From Alteromonadaceae bacterium BrNp21-10 (lineage in GTDB: Bacteria > Pseudomonadota > Gammaproteobacteria > Enterobacterales > Alteromonadaceae), in contig JAUHQD010000001.1 in assembly GCA_030418115.1 (NCBI GenBank), positions 1 to 64,000 on the forward strand: 64,000 nucleotides of DNA. Direction: 5' to 3'. A program made the position numbers and the translations under genes. The notes beneath the pieces are model-generated. The model ran no database searches, was not told where the DNA came from, and worked only from the letters and a program-made list of their open reading frames with translations. The stretch's first letter is position 1. Each line of letters opens with the position of its first letter. Below, piece after piece: positions 33,961-43,648 of the stretch.

Positions 33961-35196
33961 GTGCTCTTGAATTTTAATGCCTTCTCCAAACCACTTTTTC
34001 TATCAGCTTGTTTGTGCCTTATCTCAGAATTGTCTTTTGCCGAAGTCGATACCACTGAATTAGAACAAGCATTTCCCCAATGTATTGCGCGTTTGCAGCA
34101 GCAGGCTATTGGTGCCGGTGTGTCGCAATCTACCGCTGATGATGTATTAGGTAAAATGCAGCCGCTGCCTAAAATACTTGGCTATGATCGTAATCAGCCA
34201 GAGTTCGTACAAACTTTTAGTGGATATTTTTCCAAACGAGTTACCGACTGGCGTATTAACAAAGGCCGTGAAAAACTAGCTCAGCATCGTGAATTTTTAT
34301 CGGGCTTAACCCAGCAATACGGTGTGCCTGGGCATTACCTTGTCGCTTTTTGGGGGCTAGAAACTAACTTTGGCGGTATCAAAGGCAAAATCCCAACGTT
34401 GCAGGCGTTAACCACCTTGGCTTGTGATCCGCGTCGCAGTGAGTATTTCTCTGGTGAGTTAGTCCAAGCGTTATTGTTGCTAGAGCGCGAAGGGTTAAAT
34501 GAGCAAGACATGATCGGCTCTTGGGCCGGAGCTATGGGGCATACCCAGTTTATGCCTACCGCCTATATGAAGTACGCTAAAGATGGTGACGGCGATGGCA
34601 AAATTGACCTTTGGAATAACGAAAAAGATGCCTTAGCATCGGCAGCCCATTTTTTAAAAAACCTCGGTTGGAAAGGCGGTTTTAAATGGGGCAGGGAAGT
34701 GCATTTACCTGAAGGCTTTGATTATCAGTTGGCAGGTAAATCGCAACCACAACCGCTGACATTCTGGAATCAACGCGGGGTAACTAAAGTGGATGGCAAA
34801 CCCGTTGGCGAAAGTGATTTAAGTTCAGCGCTACTTATCCCTGCCGGACACAATGGCTCTGCCTTTTTGGTGTACCCTAATTTTGATGTGATCTTAGGCT
34901 GGAACAATTCTGAATACTACGGCATTGCCGTCGGCCATTTAGCCGACCGTCTAGTAGGCCTGCCAACCCTATCTAAAGCCTTACCGGATTTACCGAGCTA
35001 CAACGTCGCAGAAATGCTCAGCTTTCAACAAAAGCTTAATCAATTAGGTTTTGATGTGGGCGAAGCCGATGGCATTTTAGGCCCAGCAACTCGTAAAGGG
35101 GTTCGAGCTTTCCAAGCATCAGTGGGCTTAATAGCGGATGGGTATCCTTCAGCTGAGACAGTTGATGCAGTAATGGCTACAGACGAGTTACGTTAA
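33961..35196 (+). CDS. Lytic murein transglycosylase (MltB/SltB type) with PG-binding domain
   Basis: About 411 aa. Start uncertain: GTG 33961 or TTG 33967, no ATG. A hydrophobic N-terminal segment (LFLSACLCLISELSFA) is a signal peptide without a lipobox. The GH103 catalytic domain (about 30-330) contains the acid Glu in FWGLETNFGG and the downstream GSWAGAMGHTQFMPTAYMKY. A PG_binding_1 domain (about 345-405: FQQKLNQLGFDVGEADGILG) follows. It cleaves the glycan strand to 1,6-anhydromuramyl products in the periplasm. Confidence 0.9.
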   Translation: MLLNFNAFSKPLFLSACLCLISELSFAEVDTTELEQAFPQCIARLQQQAIGAGVSQSTADDVLGKMQPLPKILGYDRNQPEFVQTFSGYFSKRVTDWRINKGREKLAQHREFLSGLTQQYGVPGHYLVAFWGLETNFGGIKGKIPTLQALTTLACDPRRSEYFSGELVQALLLLEREGLNEQDMIGSWAGAMGHTQFMPTAYMKYAKDGDGDGKIDLWNNEKDALASAAHFLKNLGWKGGFKWGREVHLPEGFDYQLAGKSQPQPLTFWNQRGVTKVDGKPVGESDLSSALLIPAGHNGSAFLVYPNFDVILGWNNSEYYGIAVGHLADRLVGLPTLSKALPDLPSYNVAEMLSFQQKLNQLGFDVGEADGILGPATRKGVRAFQASVGLIADGYPSAETVDAVMATDELR

Positions 35197-35317
35197 TTGT
35201 CTGTGTCCGCTATTACTGTTTGTCATACAGATTTAAAGTAGCTATCAACTACTTTAAATTCCGTCAAGCTAGGGGACGCTATTGCATCCAGTACTAGTAC
35301 GGGGGGCTACATACAAC

Positions 35318-37477
35318 CTAGTTTCTTTGCCTAAGTAACTGGCATCGGTTTGGGAGCTGAATGAGTTCTTCCCAATCTATCGGCTTAGAAAACAAATATC
35401 CCTGCACCATATCGCAACCACGTTGAGTCATGTAGTCATACTGCGTAAGGTTTTCTATACCTTCAGCGACCGTTTTCAATTTATAGGCTCTAGCAATCGA
35501 TAAAATAGCCTTTATCATGTTTTTTTAGATTCTATTTCAGCTTCAATAGCGTCAATGAAAGACTTATCAATTTTCAGACAATCTACGGGGTAGTGCATTA
35601 ACTGACTAAACGCGGTATATCCCGTACCAACGTTATCTAACGAAAGTGTAATGCCTATGTCACTAATTTCATTAAGAATGGAAATACTGAGCTCATCGGT
35701 TTCAATTAAACTGGTCTCGGTGATATCCATTTCGATTTAGGCTTGGAGTAATATTATATTGGCTCACTAATATACTTAGGTCTTTACAAAAACTTCAGTT
35801 ATGTAGTTCAACCGCCGATATATTAATACCAAAAACAAGATTATGTTGTTCAAGAAAAGAGCTGTTGGCATCAATTGTTTTAAAGGTTGCCTCTATTACC
35901 CACATGTCGATATCTTTAATTATTCCAAACTCTTCAGCTATGGGGATAAAAATATCAGGACCTATTCCTTCTAGGCTTTTAGATGTGCAACGTAGTAGCA
36001 CTTCGACTCCATGCATAGATAACGTTTTAGCATGGTAAATAGGCATGAATTTTAGTTTAAATTCATCTTGCTGTAGAGCTGTGCGTATATTCTCGGCGAC
36101 GTGCTTACGAAAAAGAATATTTTTAGACACACTTCCATCAAATATTTTAAATTGTTTTTTTCCTCTTTTTTAGCGTGATAGATAGCCGCATAAGCTTTAG
36201 ACATAAGTTTTTCAAAATTATTGGTATCGCTATCGCTGCTGGCAATTCCTAGACTGACACTAATTTTTACTTCAGTACTGCTGAGCAAAACTCTTTCATT
36301 CAATGCATGCATAATCCGTTTTGCTAAATTATAAGCTTGTTGATTTTCAATGCCCTTAAAGACAATCGAAAACTCGTGACCCGACAACCGTGATAAAAAA
36401 TATTTTTGAGTCGTTAGTTCACTTGAATCTACAAGGCTGCCTAATTTATCGCAAAATCAGCATAACAGCTCATCACCAATTAAATGTCCATAAGAGTCAT
36501 TTATTTTCTTAAAATCAGCGACATCAAAATAAAACATGGTAAGTGCTAAGCCGACCGAAAAATGCGGTATATGTTTCTCTACCCACAAACTCAATCCTCT
36601 TCTATTGATTTGTCCTGTTAGTGGATCAGTCGTCGATACCTTTTTAAGTTTATTTCGCTGAATTGTTATCAGTAAAACAATCATAATTAACCAAAACATA
36701 AGAATAACTTTTAGCAACTCAATTTCTGATAACAGTTCACCGTGTAACATGGCCTTGCGTAAGATAATTTTGTATTCGCCGGGTATTGTTAAATCATCAG
36801 TCACGATCTCAGCATAAGATATATTTGAGTAATCTAATTGGGAGTGGGCAAAACCAATGGCATATTGCTCTATCCACCAAGCTTCTACATGAAAGAAATT
36901 TAAGGGGGACGTTTATACTTTTTTTATATTCACTTGGCGCATACTTGATGCTGTTGAATTTGAGTGAAATGTAATCATTTATATCTGAATAGCTATCATT
37001 AAAATTTCGTAACGAAAAACGCACTCGCGGCTGCTCGACTGGTGCAATAATTTCTATTTCTATTTCTATATCAATGTTGTTGTATGGAGTGAAATCTTGT
37101 CCATCTTTAGGTTTTTTACCTAAAAAAATGGTGATACCACAATAGTTGTATCCACTAGTATCGGTTATAAGGCAAGTTGCAATGGGAAGTCCATCAAGTA
37201 TGGTTTGCTGAGATGTTGCATCATTTCTAGCAATACTGCCCAACCCCGTATGATGTTCCGGAGAAAGTAATGAACGTTCAAATTTCCAGCCCGCCCATGC
37301 GATGAAAAATAACGGCACAAATTGAAACACCAAAAAGGAATAGTGTGGCTCGAACATTAAAGTCATATAGCAATTAGCACAATCCTTGCTTTGAAAAGAT
37401 TGATTGCATCCGATTGAATGTAAGAGGCCGTGTTTCAATTGTAAACGTTTAGTTTTTGAGCGTGTTGCTGACAGCAA
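35318..37477 (-). pseudogene. Decayed membrane GGDEF-EAL protein
   Basis: Remains of one long gene run through this stretch on the minus strand in pieces that change frame. The first piece (37477-36809) holds a hydrophobic segment (SFLVFQFVPLFFIAWAGW) and a sensor-like region. Then come a transmembrane segment and GGDEF start (DPLTGQINRRG, FDVADFKKINDSYGHLIGDE), an in-frame TGA (36457-36459), the rest of GGDEF (RLSGHEFSIV), and EAL pieces (GVEVLLR, NVGTGYTAFSQL, DCLKIDKSFI, CDMVQGYLFSKPI). Frames alternate at least four times and there is one in-frame stop. The GGDEF motif is also ruined (SGHEF). It originally would have made or degraded c-di-GMP. Confidence 0.85.
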
Positions 37478-37635
37478 CCATAGAATTATTGGCTTTGCCT
37501 AATATTTTTTATCAATGTTCCTCCTGAGTTACTAGGAAGATGAATGTCTTCTGTGGATAATGTTGGTATCATTGGCTACCCGATTGGCGCAGCCAATAAA
37601 AAGTCACCTGTTTTCATTCATTCAAAATGAATTAC

Positions 37636-37872
37636 TTAGTCACTCGGTAAAGCATCAAACTCATCTTTCTTGCTTTGAAACCATTCCTGCATAGCTTGTG
37701 GTTGTTGCATCATTTGTTGAATTTTAGCCATGGCTTGTAAATGTTCAGCATCTTGTGTTTGAAACATTTGCATACCATGGGCTTTACTTAGCTCCACAAT
37801 TTCTTCAAAAGTATCAGCTTGGAATTGTTTATCGCATGCACCACCAAGTTGCTTACAGGTCATTGTTTTCAT
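37636..37872 (-). CDS. DUF1059 small protein
   Basis: 78 aa. MKTMTCKQLGGACDKQFQAD and DTFEEIVELSKAHGMQMF match the DUF1059 pattern, with two conserved cysteines and a C-terminal helical tail rich in Met and Gln. Function unknown; monocistronic. Confidence 0.7.
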   Translation of the reverse strand: MKTMTCKQLGGACDKQFQADTFEEIVELSKAHGMQMFQTQDAEHLQAMAKIQQMMQQPQAMQEWFQSKKDEFDALPSD

Positions 37873-37942
37873 AATGTTCTCTTATGCCAAAGGTTAGATT
37901 TAGTTTGCTGAGTTATTGCGTTAGCTTAAGTAGTCCGTTTGG

Positions 37943-38317
37943 TTAACCACACTTCATTATCACATCCACAACATCCCAATAAACATCACTTTGGGTAACT
38001 AAGTCTCCGATGCGGTTGATGACGGTGATGTTATTGCCTAAGCGCGGAATGTGGTATTGCTGGCGTAGCTGGTGACGTTGGCGGCCGCTGATTTGTAGAT
38101 GAGGGGCTTGTTGTTGCCAGCTAGTTAGGTCGACAAAACCAATTTGTTGGCGCACTAAAGTGCTACGTAATTGCGAGAGTTGCTGATTAAATTGTTGATG
38201 TAAAAAAGGATCAAGTTGGTACAGCACGGTGCAGCGCACGTTGGTGTTAAACGGCGTGGTGTCAGCCCATAATGTGCTGGGCAGTAAACAAAAAAGTAGC
38301 AGTAACCTATAACGCAC
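37943..38317 (-). CDS. Secreted protein, possibly DUF4174-like
   Basis: 124 aa with a signal peptide (about 1-18, LWA). The order of a strand (CTVLYQLDPFL), a helix, a strand (IGFVDLTSWQ), a helix ending in the RQQYHIPRLGNNITVINRIG segment, and a final helix (WDVVDVIMKC) is like the thioredoxin-type DUF4174 proteins. Two cysteines lie far apart, at about residues 28 and 123. Family assignment is tentative. Confidence 0.5.
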   Translation of the reverse strand: MRYRLLLLFCLLPSTLWADTTPFNTNVRCTVLYQLDPFLHQQFNQQLSQLRSTLVRQQIGFVDLTSWQQQAPHLQISGRQRHQLRQQYHIPRLGNNITVINRIGDLVTQSDVYWDVVDVIMKCG

Positions 38318-38402
38318 TAAACGACCTTATATAACAATGGTGTTGCAGTTATGGCAGCAAACGCATTTAAGTTCAACTGCTGTAAAATACAAACAGATTA
38401 AT

Positions 38403-39398
38403 TTATTCAACCAAAATGGGCATTTGCTGTAAATAATCCGTCTGCCATATGGCTTGCATTTTTGTGCTGTCGATATTGCCACCGGATAAAATCACCACTA
38501 TCCGTTTGGCTGTGTCTTGTGTTTGTGACCAAGCTGCCACGGCGGCCATACTCATGGCACTGGTGGGCTCTACGTGAATTTTGAGTAGATGCTGTAACCA
38601 CTGGGTCCAATAAGCGATTTGTGCTTCATCGACTTCATAAAAATCATCAATGTGTTGTAAATGAGCAAAGGTTAGTTCGCTGATGGCTAAGGTAGCTGCG
38701 CCATCGGCTAAGGTGGCAGGTGAACTGGGCAAACGCTGAATCGAACCTTGCCTTAGGGATTGAACCGCGTCGTTGGCGATTAGCGGCTCTGATCCAATTA
38801 CCACAGCATTAGGGGCTAATTCCCGCGCTGCGATTAAGGTGCCGGATAGTAATCCGCCGCCACCACAAGGAGCAAATATTGCATCTACATCTTCCACTTG
38901 TTGCAGGGCTTCATAGGCAACTGTGCCTTGACCGGCAATGACTTGTGGGTGATCAAAGGGCGGGATCCAAAATACGTCGTCTTCTTCAGCCGCTTGTTGT
39001 ACTTGTTGGTCTGCTTCTATGCGGGTATCGCAAATAACCAAATCTGCACCGTAGTATTCGGTGGCAGCGGCTTTGACGGCAGACACATTACTAGCGGTAA
39101 ATATTTGCGCTTCAATACCAAATAAGTTCGCTGCTAAAGCGACCGCTTGAGCGTGATTGCCCGAACTATTAGCGACAACTTTTTTGGGCAATTGGCCGTT
39201 TTCGTGTAACCAACTGAGGGTGTTAATCGCCCCTCTAAACTTAAATGCGCCCGAACGCTGCAAGCATTCTACTTTGAAAAATATCTCGTGACCGAACCAG
39301 CTATTTAACATGCGTGATTGCATGATAGGTGTAGGTTGGGTATAAGGTTGAATACGTTTTACGGCGGCAGCAATATCAGAAAAGGGAAGCAACGACAT
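38403..39398 (-). CDS. PLP-dependent threonine/serine dehydratase-like enzyme
   Basis: 331 aa fold-type II PLP enzyme. The Schiff-base lysine lies in SGAFKFRGAI (near residue 53), the substrate loop is NSSGNHAQAVALAA, the phosphate-binding glycine loop is CGGGGLLSG, and ILSGGNID is near the C-terminus. No ACT regulatory domain, so it resembles the catabolic threonine ammonia-lyase or serine racemase branch rather than biosynthetic IlvA. It deaminates threonine or serine to a 2-oxo acid, or racemises serine. Confidence 0.85.
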   Translation of the reverse strand: MSLLPFSDIAAAVKRIQPYTQPTPIMQSRMLNSWFGHEIFFKVECLQRSGAFKFRGAINTLSWLHENGQLPKKVVANSSGNHAQAVALAANLFGIEAQIFTASNVSAVKAAATEYYGADLVICDTRIEADQQVQQAAEEDDVFWIPPFDHPQVIAGQGTVAYEALQQVEDVDAIFAPCGGGGLLSGTLIAARELAPNAVVIGSEPLIANDAVQSLRQGSIQRLPSSPATLADGAATLAISELTFAHLQHIDDFYEVDEAQIAYWTQWLQHLLKIHVEPTSAMSMAAVAAWSQTQDTAKRIVVILSGGNIDSTKMQAIWQTDYLQQMPILVE

Positions 39399-39503
39399 GA
39401 ATAGGCAACATTAATTAAGCGAGTTCAAATAGGCTGATATTGTGACACAGTGGATCCCATCCGTTGTAAATTTATTTGTAAAAATTTAATGCTTAACAGG
39501 GAG

Positions 39504-39532
39504 TTGACATATATCGCAAGGGTGGTTAATTT
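39504..39532 (+). promoter_or_regulatory. Sigma-70 promoter of the 39593 membrane gene
   Basis: A perfect -35 TTGACA (39504-39509), a 17-bp spacer and a -10 TAATTT (39527-39532) lie about 60 bp before the start codon. Confidence 0.55.
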
Positions 39533-39592
39533 TTAATCAGTCAATATCGACTATAAAAAGCTCACATATTCTAATAATAAGCGAGAACGATT

Positions 39593-40039
39593 ATGAATTG
39601 GAAAACGGTATTCATAGGTGGTGCGGCGTTTTACATAGTGCAGTTAATTATCAGCATGATCACCGGTGGTTTTATTCATCAAGGGGTTTTAGTTGACGCC
39701 TACGCGGCGACGGCATCGGTTTGGCGTCCTGAATTAATCCAGTCCCCTCCTGATTTGGCAGCATTAATGCCCATGTGGATCACCACGGGTATTGTTGTGG
39801 CGTTTGTACAGGCACTGGTTTTTGATCAAGTTCGTGATGCCTTTAATGGTAGTGGTGTTATACAAGGGCTGAAGTTTGGGCTGATGTTATTTGTGTTAGT
39901 GGCATGTACTAGCGCTAGTTGGTCGGGGGTATTTAATTTACCGCTAACCATTTGGTGTTGGTGGCTTGTAGAAGGATTAGCAATGTACCTTATTGGTGGC
40001 ATGGCCTTGGGGGCAGTAGCAGCAAAGCTAGATAAGTAA
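39593..40039 (+). CDS. Four-helix membrane protein of unknown function
   Basis: 148 aa, about four hydrophobic segments (5-27, 63-82, 98-118 and 121-144), no signal peptide. Features include the WSGVFNLPLTIWCWWLVEG stretch. A near-consensus promoter precedes it. Possibly related to DUF1761-type proteins, but this was not confirmed. Confidence 0.6.
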   Translation: MNWKTVFIGGAAFYIVQLIISMITGGFIHQGVLVDAYAATASVWRPELIQSPPDLAALMPMWITTGIVVAFVQALVFDQVRDAFNGSGVIQGLKFGLMLFVLVACTSASWSGVFNLPLTIWCWWLVEGLAMYLIGGMALGAVAAKLDK

Positions 40040-40092
40040 GGTTTGATTAGCGCCTAGGTATTGAATAAGTGGTTTAAACGGCAAATTAGTTT

Positions 40093-40410
40093 TTAGAATT
40101 CATTTTCAGCTAGCACATAGTCTTCAAAGTCTGGGCTTAAGGAATAAACACGCTTTTTTGAGAAGCGCGTTTTTTTTACCCACAGTTTAATTTTCTCGCC
40201 CTTGGTAAATGCCGTGCCACTTACCTTCACTTCAACGCCATTTTGTAAGGCAAACGTGATGTTACTGTCAGGCTTATCGACCTGATCATCAATCACCACT
40301 GCATACATCTGGCTTGGCTGTCCTACTGGGGTATCCAGCAACAAAAAAACCGCGATGATAATAGCCATGCCAATTAACGCTTTATGATGTTTTTTCAAGG
40401 TGGTTTTCAT
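40093..40410 (-). CDS. Membrane-anchored small protein of unknown function
   Basis: 105 aa, a single N-terminal transmembrane helix (ALIGMAIIIAVFLLL, about 11-25), then a beta-rich periplasmic part (YAVVIDDQVDKPDSNITFAL, GEKIKLWVKKTRFSKKRVYS). Family unknown. It is divergent from trmN with a short gap. Confidence 0.55.
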   Translation of the reverse strand: MKTTLKKHHKALIGMAIIIAVFLLLDTPVGQPSQMYAVVIDDQVDKPDSNITFALQNGVEVKVSGTAFTKGEKIKLWVKKTRFSKKRVYSLSPDFEDYVLAENEF

Positions 40411-40459
40411 AGGGGCGACTCAGCATGTTAAATTATCCGCATTATAACCACAGCAAGTA

Positions 40460-41182
40460 GTGAATACAGCGAATATGGTGCAGCAATCCGGTTTTCAATT
40501 TAAGCAGTTCTATATCGAGCACGGCAACGTGGCGATGAAAGTCGGTACTGATGGCATTTTATTAGGTAGTTGGGTTGGGTCTGAAAAATCCAAGCGCATC
40601 CTCGATATTGGCACGGGCTCTGGATTGTTGGCAATCATGTTGGCACAACAGGCCACTAATGACTGTGAAATTATTGGTATCGATATTGATGCTGCTGCGG
40701 TCGCACAAGCTATTGAAAATGCCAAGCAATGTCCTTGGCCTCACAAATTGGGATTTCAACAGGCGCCATTACAACAGTTTATCGCCGATGAATTTGATTT
40801 GATTGTCAGTAATCCTCCCTATTTTGCTAGTGGTCAGCATTTTGATAGCGCCCGTCAGTATGCTCGCCATGATGGCCAACTTACAATAAACGATCTATTT
40901 GAGCACAGTGCCAGATTGCTCAGCGCCAATGGTCAATTTGCTTGCATTTTGCCAACCGATATTGCAACCAAAGCGGTGGATATTGCTGCAACCTTCGGGC
41001 TTTATTGCCAGCAGCGCCTGACGGTAATGACCACTTTAGCCAAGCCAGCGAAACGCACGTTGTTGTTGTTTTCTTCGACGGAATGTTCGATTATCGAACA
41101 ACAATTGGTTATTCATCAGCGTTCAGGTGAGTATTCCGAGGATTATATAGCTTTATGCCGAGACTATTATTTGCACTTTTAG
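40460..41182 (+). CDS. trmN: tRNA1(Val) adenine-37 N6-methyltransferase
   Basis: 240 aa (E. coli YfiC 245). It methylates A37 next to the anticodon of tRNA1(Val) using S-adenosylmethionine. Motif I LDIGTGSGLLAIMLAQ (about 45-60) and the adenine-methylating NPPYF loop (DLIVSNPPYF, about 112-121) are clear, and the N-terminal KVGTDGILLGSW is family-typical. Starts are GTG 40460 or ATG 40475. Confidence 0.9.
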   Translation: MNTANMVQQSGFQFKQFYIEHGNVAMKVGTDGILLGSWVGSEKSKRILDIGTGSGLLAIMLAQQATNDCEIIGIDIDAAAVAQAIENAKQCPWPHKLGFQQAPLQQFIADEFDLIVSNPPYFASGQHFDSARQYARHDGQLTINDLFEHSARLLSANGQFACILPTDIATKAVDIAATFGLYCQQRLTVMTTLAKPAKRTLLLFSSTECSIIEQQLVIHQRSGEYSEDYIALCRDYYLHF

Positions 41183-41249
41183 TAGGTGCCTATTATGCAA
41201 TTGATATGTGGATTTAATTATTGTTAAAACGTAAAAAGTTCAGTAAAAA

Positions 41250-41278
41250 TAAACACTAACGAAAATAGCTCCTATACT
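41250..41278 (+). promoter_or_regulatory. Promoter of the coiled-coil/OmpA/GTPase/GGDEF operon
   Basis: -35-like TAAACA (41250-41255), 17-bp spacer, -10 TATACT (41273-41278). Transcription would begin about 30 bp before the first start codon. Confidence 0.4.
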
Positions 41279-41315
41279 TTGATGGTGTTTTTAGACTCAT
41301 ATAAGGATTGTGTTC

Positions 41316-41852
41316 ATGGTTGATAAAAAAACATCCTCAGTAAATGTTAGTACCACCTCTTCTGCAACCGAAGAACTTTCTCAGTTACGCAAAATTGTGT
41401 TTGGTGAAGCCAAGCAGGGATTAGAGCAGCAATTAGCCAATTTACAGCGGTCGCTGGATCAAGGCCTGTCGTCTTTACATGCTGAATTTAGCGACAAGCT
41501 GCAAAAATTCCAGGATGACACCGATAAGCGTTTTGCTGAAGCTGAAGATCGTTTGCAATATGTAGATAAACAACATGATGACAAAGAAGACGAGCTTCAC
41601 AAAGCATTGAATAATTTAGGTGCGGAGCATGACAGCTTCTCCATTGCCACAGACAAGAACTTACAGCAACTCAATGATGCTTTAGATAACGAGTCATCAC
41701 GACTTAGTGAGCATTTTGAGCAACAGATTAGCGCCCTTAAGTCTGAACTTGAAAAAGTCTCCAACGAATTACATTCCTCGAAAACCGATAGGAAAACCTT
41801 GGCCAAATTACTGGCAACCATGGCCACCAATCTGGAAGACGATGATCAATAA
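41316..41852 (+). CDS. Coiled-coil protein, first gene of GTPase operon
   Basis: 178 aa from ATG 41316, with AAGGA at 41303-41307. No signal peptide or membrane helix. Nearly the whole chain after residue about 20 is predicted coiled coil, rich in Leu, Gln, Glu and Lys with heptad patterns (QGLEQQLANLQRSLDQGLSS, LNDALDNESSRLSEHFEQQI). No family recognised. Its stop overlaps the next start (TAATG), so it is translated with the OmpA-domain protein. It probably acts as a cytoplasmic scaffold or adaptor for that membrane protein or the GTPase. Confidence 0.75.
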   Translation: MVDKKTSSVNVSTTSSATEELSQLRKIVFGEAKQGLEQQLANLQRSLDQGLSSLHAEFSDKLQKFQDDTDKRFAEAEDRLQYVDKQHDDKEDELHKALNNLGAEHDSFSIATDKNLQQLNDALDNESSRLSEHFEQQISALKSELEKVSNELHSSKTDRKTLAKLLATMATNLEDDDQ

Positions 41853-43648
41853 TGGACAAGTTGCCATCTAGCGAAGCGGTTGACGCTGACAAGCAACAAT
41901 TACAACAATTACAACAATTACGTGAGTTATTGTTAGGTAAAGATCACCAGCTTATTGCTGATGTGTTGCAGCGCCACGCTAGAGGAATGGTCGGTAGCGT
42001 GCTGACTGAAGCCTTGCACGATCGGCAAAAACAAGATGGCACTATCGATAAGGTGCTGCAACCCATTGTTGAAAGCTCGGTAGAGCAATCGGTATCCAGC
42101 CACAGCGACCGGCTAATAGGCTATTTATATCCGTTAGTGGGTAGCTTAGTGAGAAAATCCGTACGGGCATTTCTGACCGATTTTATTGAAAAAACCAACC
42201 AGTTATTAGAAAACAGCCTCACCGTTAAAGGTATTAAATGGCGTATTCGCGCCAAACAGGCGGGGGTGAGTTTTGCCCAATATGCCGCCTCGCAAACCTT
42301 TGTATATCGAGTTGAACATTTATTACTGATCCATCGTGAAACCGGGATGTTACTCAACTCGGTTAATTACAACGAACATAACAGCTCGAATGTGGACGTA
42401 ATTTCTTCCATGCTTTCGGCCATTAATGATTTTGTCGCGGACTCGTTTACCCGTACTAGTGATGGTAATGAGGAGCAATTGCAAACCATCAGCACCGACA
42501 ACTTCACCTTGCTGATCAAGCCTGGGCCTTATGCGTTGATGGTGGCAGCGGTAACCGGTAATGCACCGCAGCAACTCAACGATAAAATGCAAATCATTCT
42601 AGAAAACCTACATCGCCTCTACGATGAAGAGTTACGTAAATACGATGGTGATGCGACGGTCTTCACTAACACCGAAAGTCAGTTACGAGAATGTTTGCTA
42701 GCCGAACACAAAGACGCCGAACAGCAAAAAAAGAAAACCCCATGGATGGCATTGGTGTTAATTGGTTTAGTGACCGTTGCGGCATGCTGGTGGGGAGTAA
42801 AATGGTGGCAGAGCCAACAATTGGAGGATGCCATCCGTGAGATTGACCAACAACCGGGTATTGTATTGCAGCGGCTTTCTGCCAACTTGGATCAATCGGT
42901 TAGTTTGGATATTTTACGGGACCCTGATGCTATTGCGGTTGATGACTGGCTGCAACAACAGCAAATACAAGTGCCGTCGTTAAATCTTAGAGAACGTCAT
43001 TATCATGCATTGGATGGGGTAATAGTTCAGCAGCGGGCACAGCGTATTGTCGCAGACTTTCCCGATGTTGTATTGCAGTGGCAAGGTCAGCAATTAGTGC
43101 TGACAGGCAATATTAGTGCTAGTGGCAAACCCAATTTATTGGCTCGTTTACAATCTGCAGGCTTTAGTGAATCTGACAACCTTGATGTACAACAGTTAGG
43201 TATTCAAAAGTTAAATCTGGATAGTAACCACAGCGTATTGCAGCAAATGTTTAAGCAGCAAGTCGGCAAAGTCACGGTGATCCAGTTAGATTTTGATGTG
43301 GCTAGTGATCAAATTAACGCTAGTGCACAGTTACTGCTCGATGACGTTAGTCTACGATACCAGCATTTAAAGCTATTAGCAGATTCCTTGGGCTACCAGA
43401 TTGGTTTAGTGATTATTGGTACCAGCGATCAAAGCGGCAGCCGCCAAAAAAATGAACGCCTAAGTCAGTCCCGTGCCAGTAATACCGAAAGTGCATTAAT
43501 TGTCTTGGGGTTAAACAGCAGTGAATTATATTCCGTGGGCTTAGGGCAAATAGAGGTCAATAGTATCAGTGCGAATGCGCGAAAAGTGCTTTTCAATGTC
43601 ATATATCTGGATAATATAGAGTCTAAGGAAGGGCAGGAACCGCAATGA
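41852..43648 (+). CDS. Membrane-anchored OmpA-domain protein with large cytoplasmic region
   Basis: 598 aa. There is no N-terminal signal. Residues 1-295 are polar and include a QLQQLQQLREL repeat and a helical region (ADVLQRHARGMVGSVLTEAL). One central transmembrane helix (about 296-319, ALVLIGLVTVAACWWGVKWW) leads to a periplasmic part with a BON-like segment (VLQWQGQQLVLTGNIS) and a C-terminal OmpA/MotB peptidoglycan-binding domain (about 475-590: IIGTSDQSGSRQKNERLSQS). The domain order resembles a scaled-up MotB-like stator or envelope anchor. It overlaps both neighbours by 1-4 bp. Function unknown. Confidence 0.8.
   Translation: MDKLPSSEAVDADKQQLQQLQQLRELLLGKDHQLIADVLQRHARGMVGSVLTEALHDRQKQDGTIDKVLQPIVESSVEQSVSSHSDRLIGYLYPLVGSLVRKSVRAFLTDFIEKTNQLLENSLTVKGIKWRIRAKQAGVSFAQYAASQTFVYRVEHLLLIHRETGMLLNSVNYNEHNSSNVDVISSMLSAINDFVADSFTRTSDGNEEQLQTISTDNFTLLIKPGPYALMVAAVTGNAPQQLNDKMQIILENLHRLYDEELRKYDGDATVFTNTESQLRECLLAEHKDAEQQKKKTPWMALVLIGLVTVAACWWGVKWWQSQQLEDAIREIDQQPGIVLQRLSANLDQSVSLDILRDPDAIAVDDWLQQQQIQVPSLNLRERHYHALDGVIVQQRAQRIVADFPDVVLQWQGQQLVLTGNISASGKPNLLARLQSAGFSESDNLDVQQLGIQKLNLDSNHSVLQQMFKQQVGKVTVIQLDFDVASDQINASAQLLLDDVSLRYQHLKLLADSLGYQIGLVIIGTSDQSGSRQKNERLSQSRASNTESALIVLGLNSSELYSVGLGQIEVNSISANARKVLFNVIYLDNIESKEGQEPQ
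41894..41920 (+). repeat. Three tandem 9-bp repeats in the OmpA-domain gene
   Basis: CAACAATTA occurs three times without a break and encodes repeated Gln-Gln-Leu near the N-terminus. Copy-number change by 9 bp would keep the frame. Confidence 0.8.

Noticed and set aside
37048-37069. TTCTAT repeat inside the GGDEF-EAL pseudogene as a phase-variable tract
   Set aside because: The unit is 6 bp, so it keeps the frame, and the gene is broken elsewhere.
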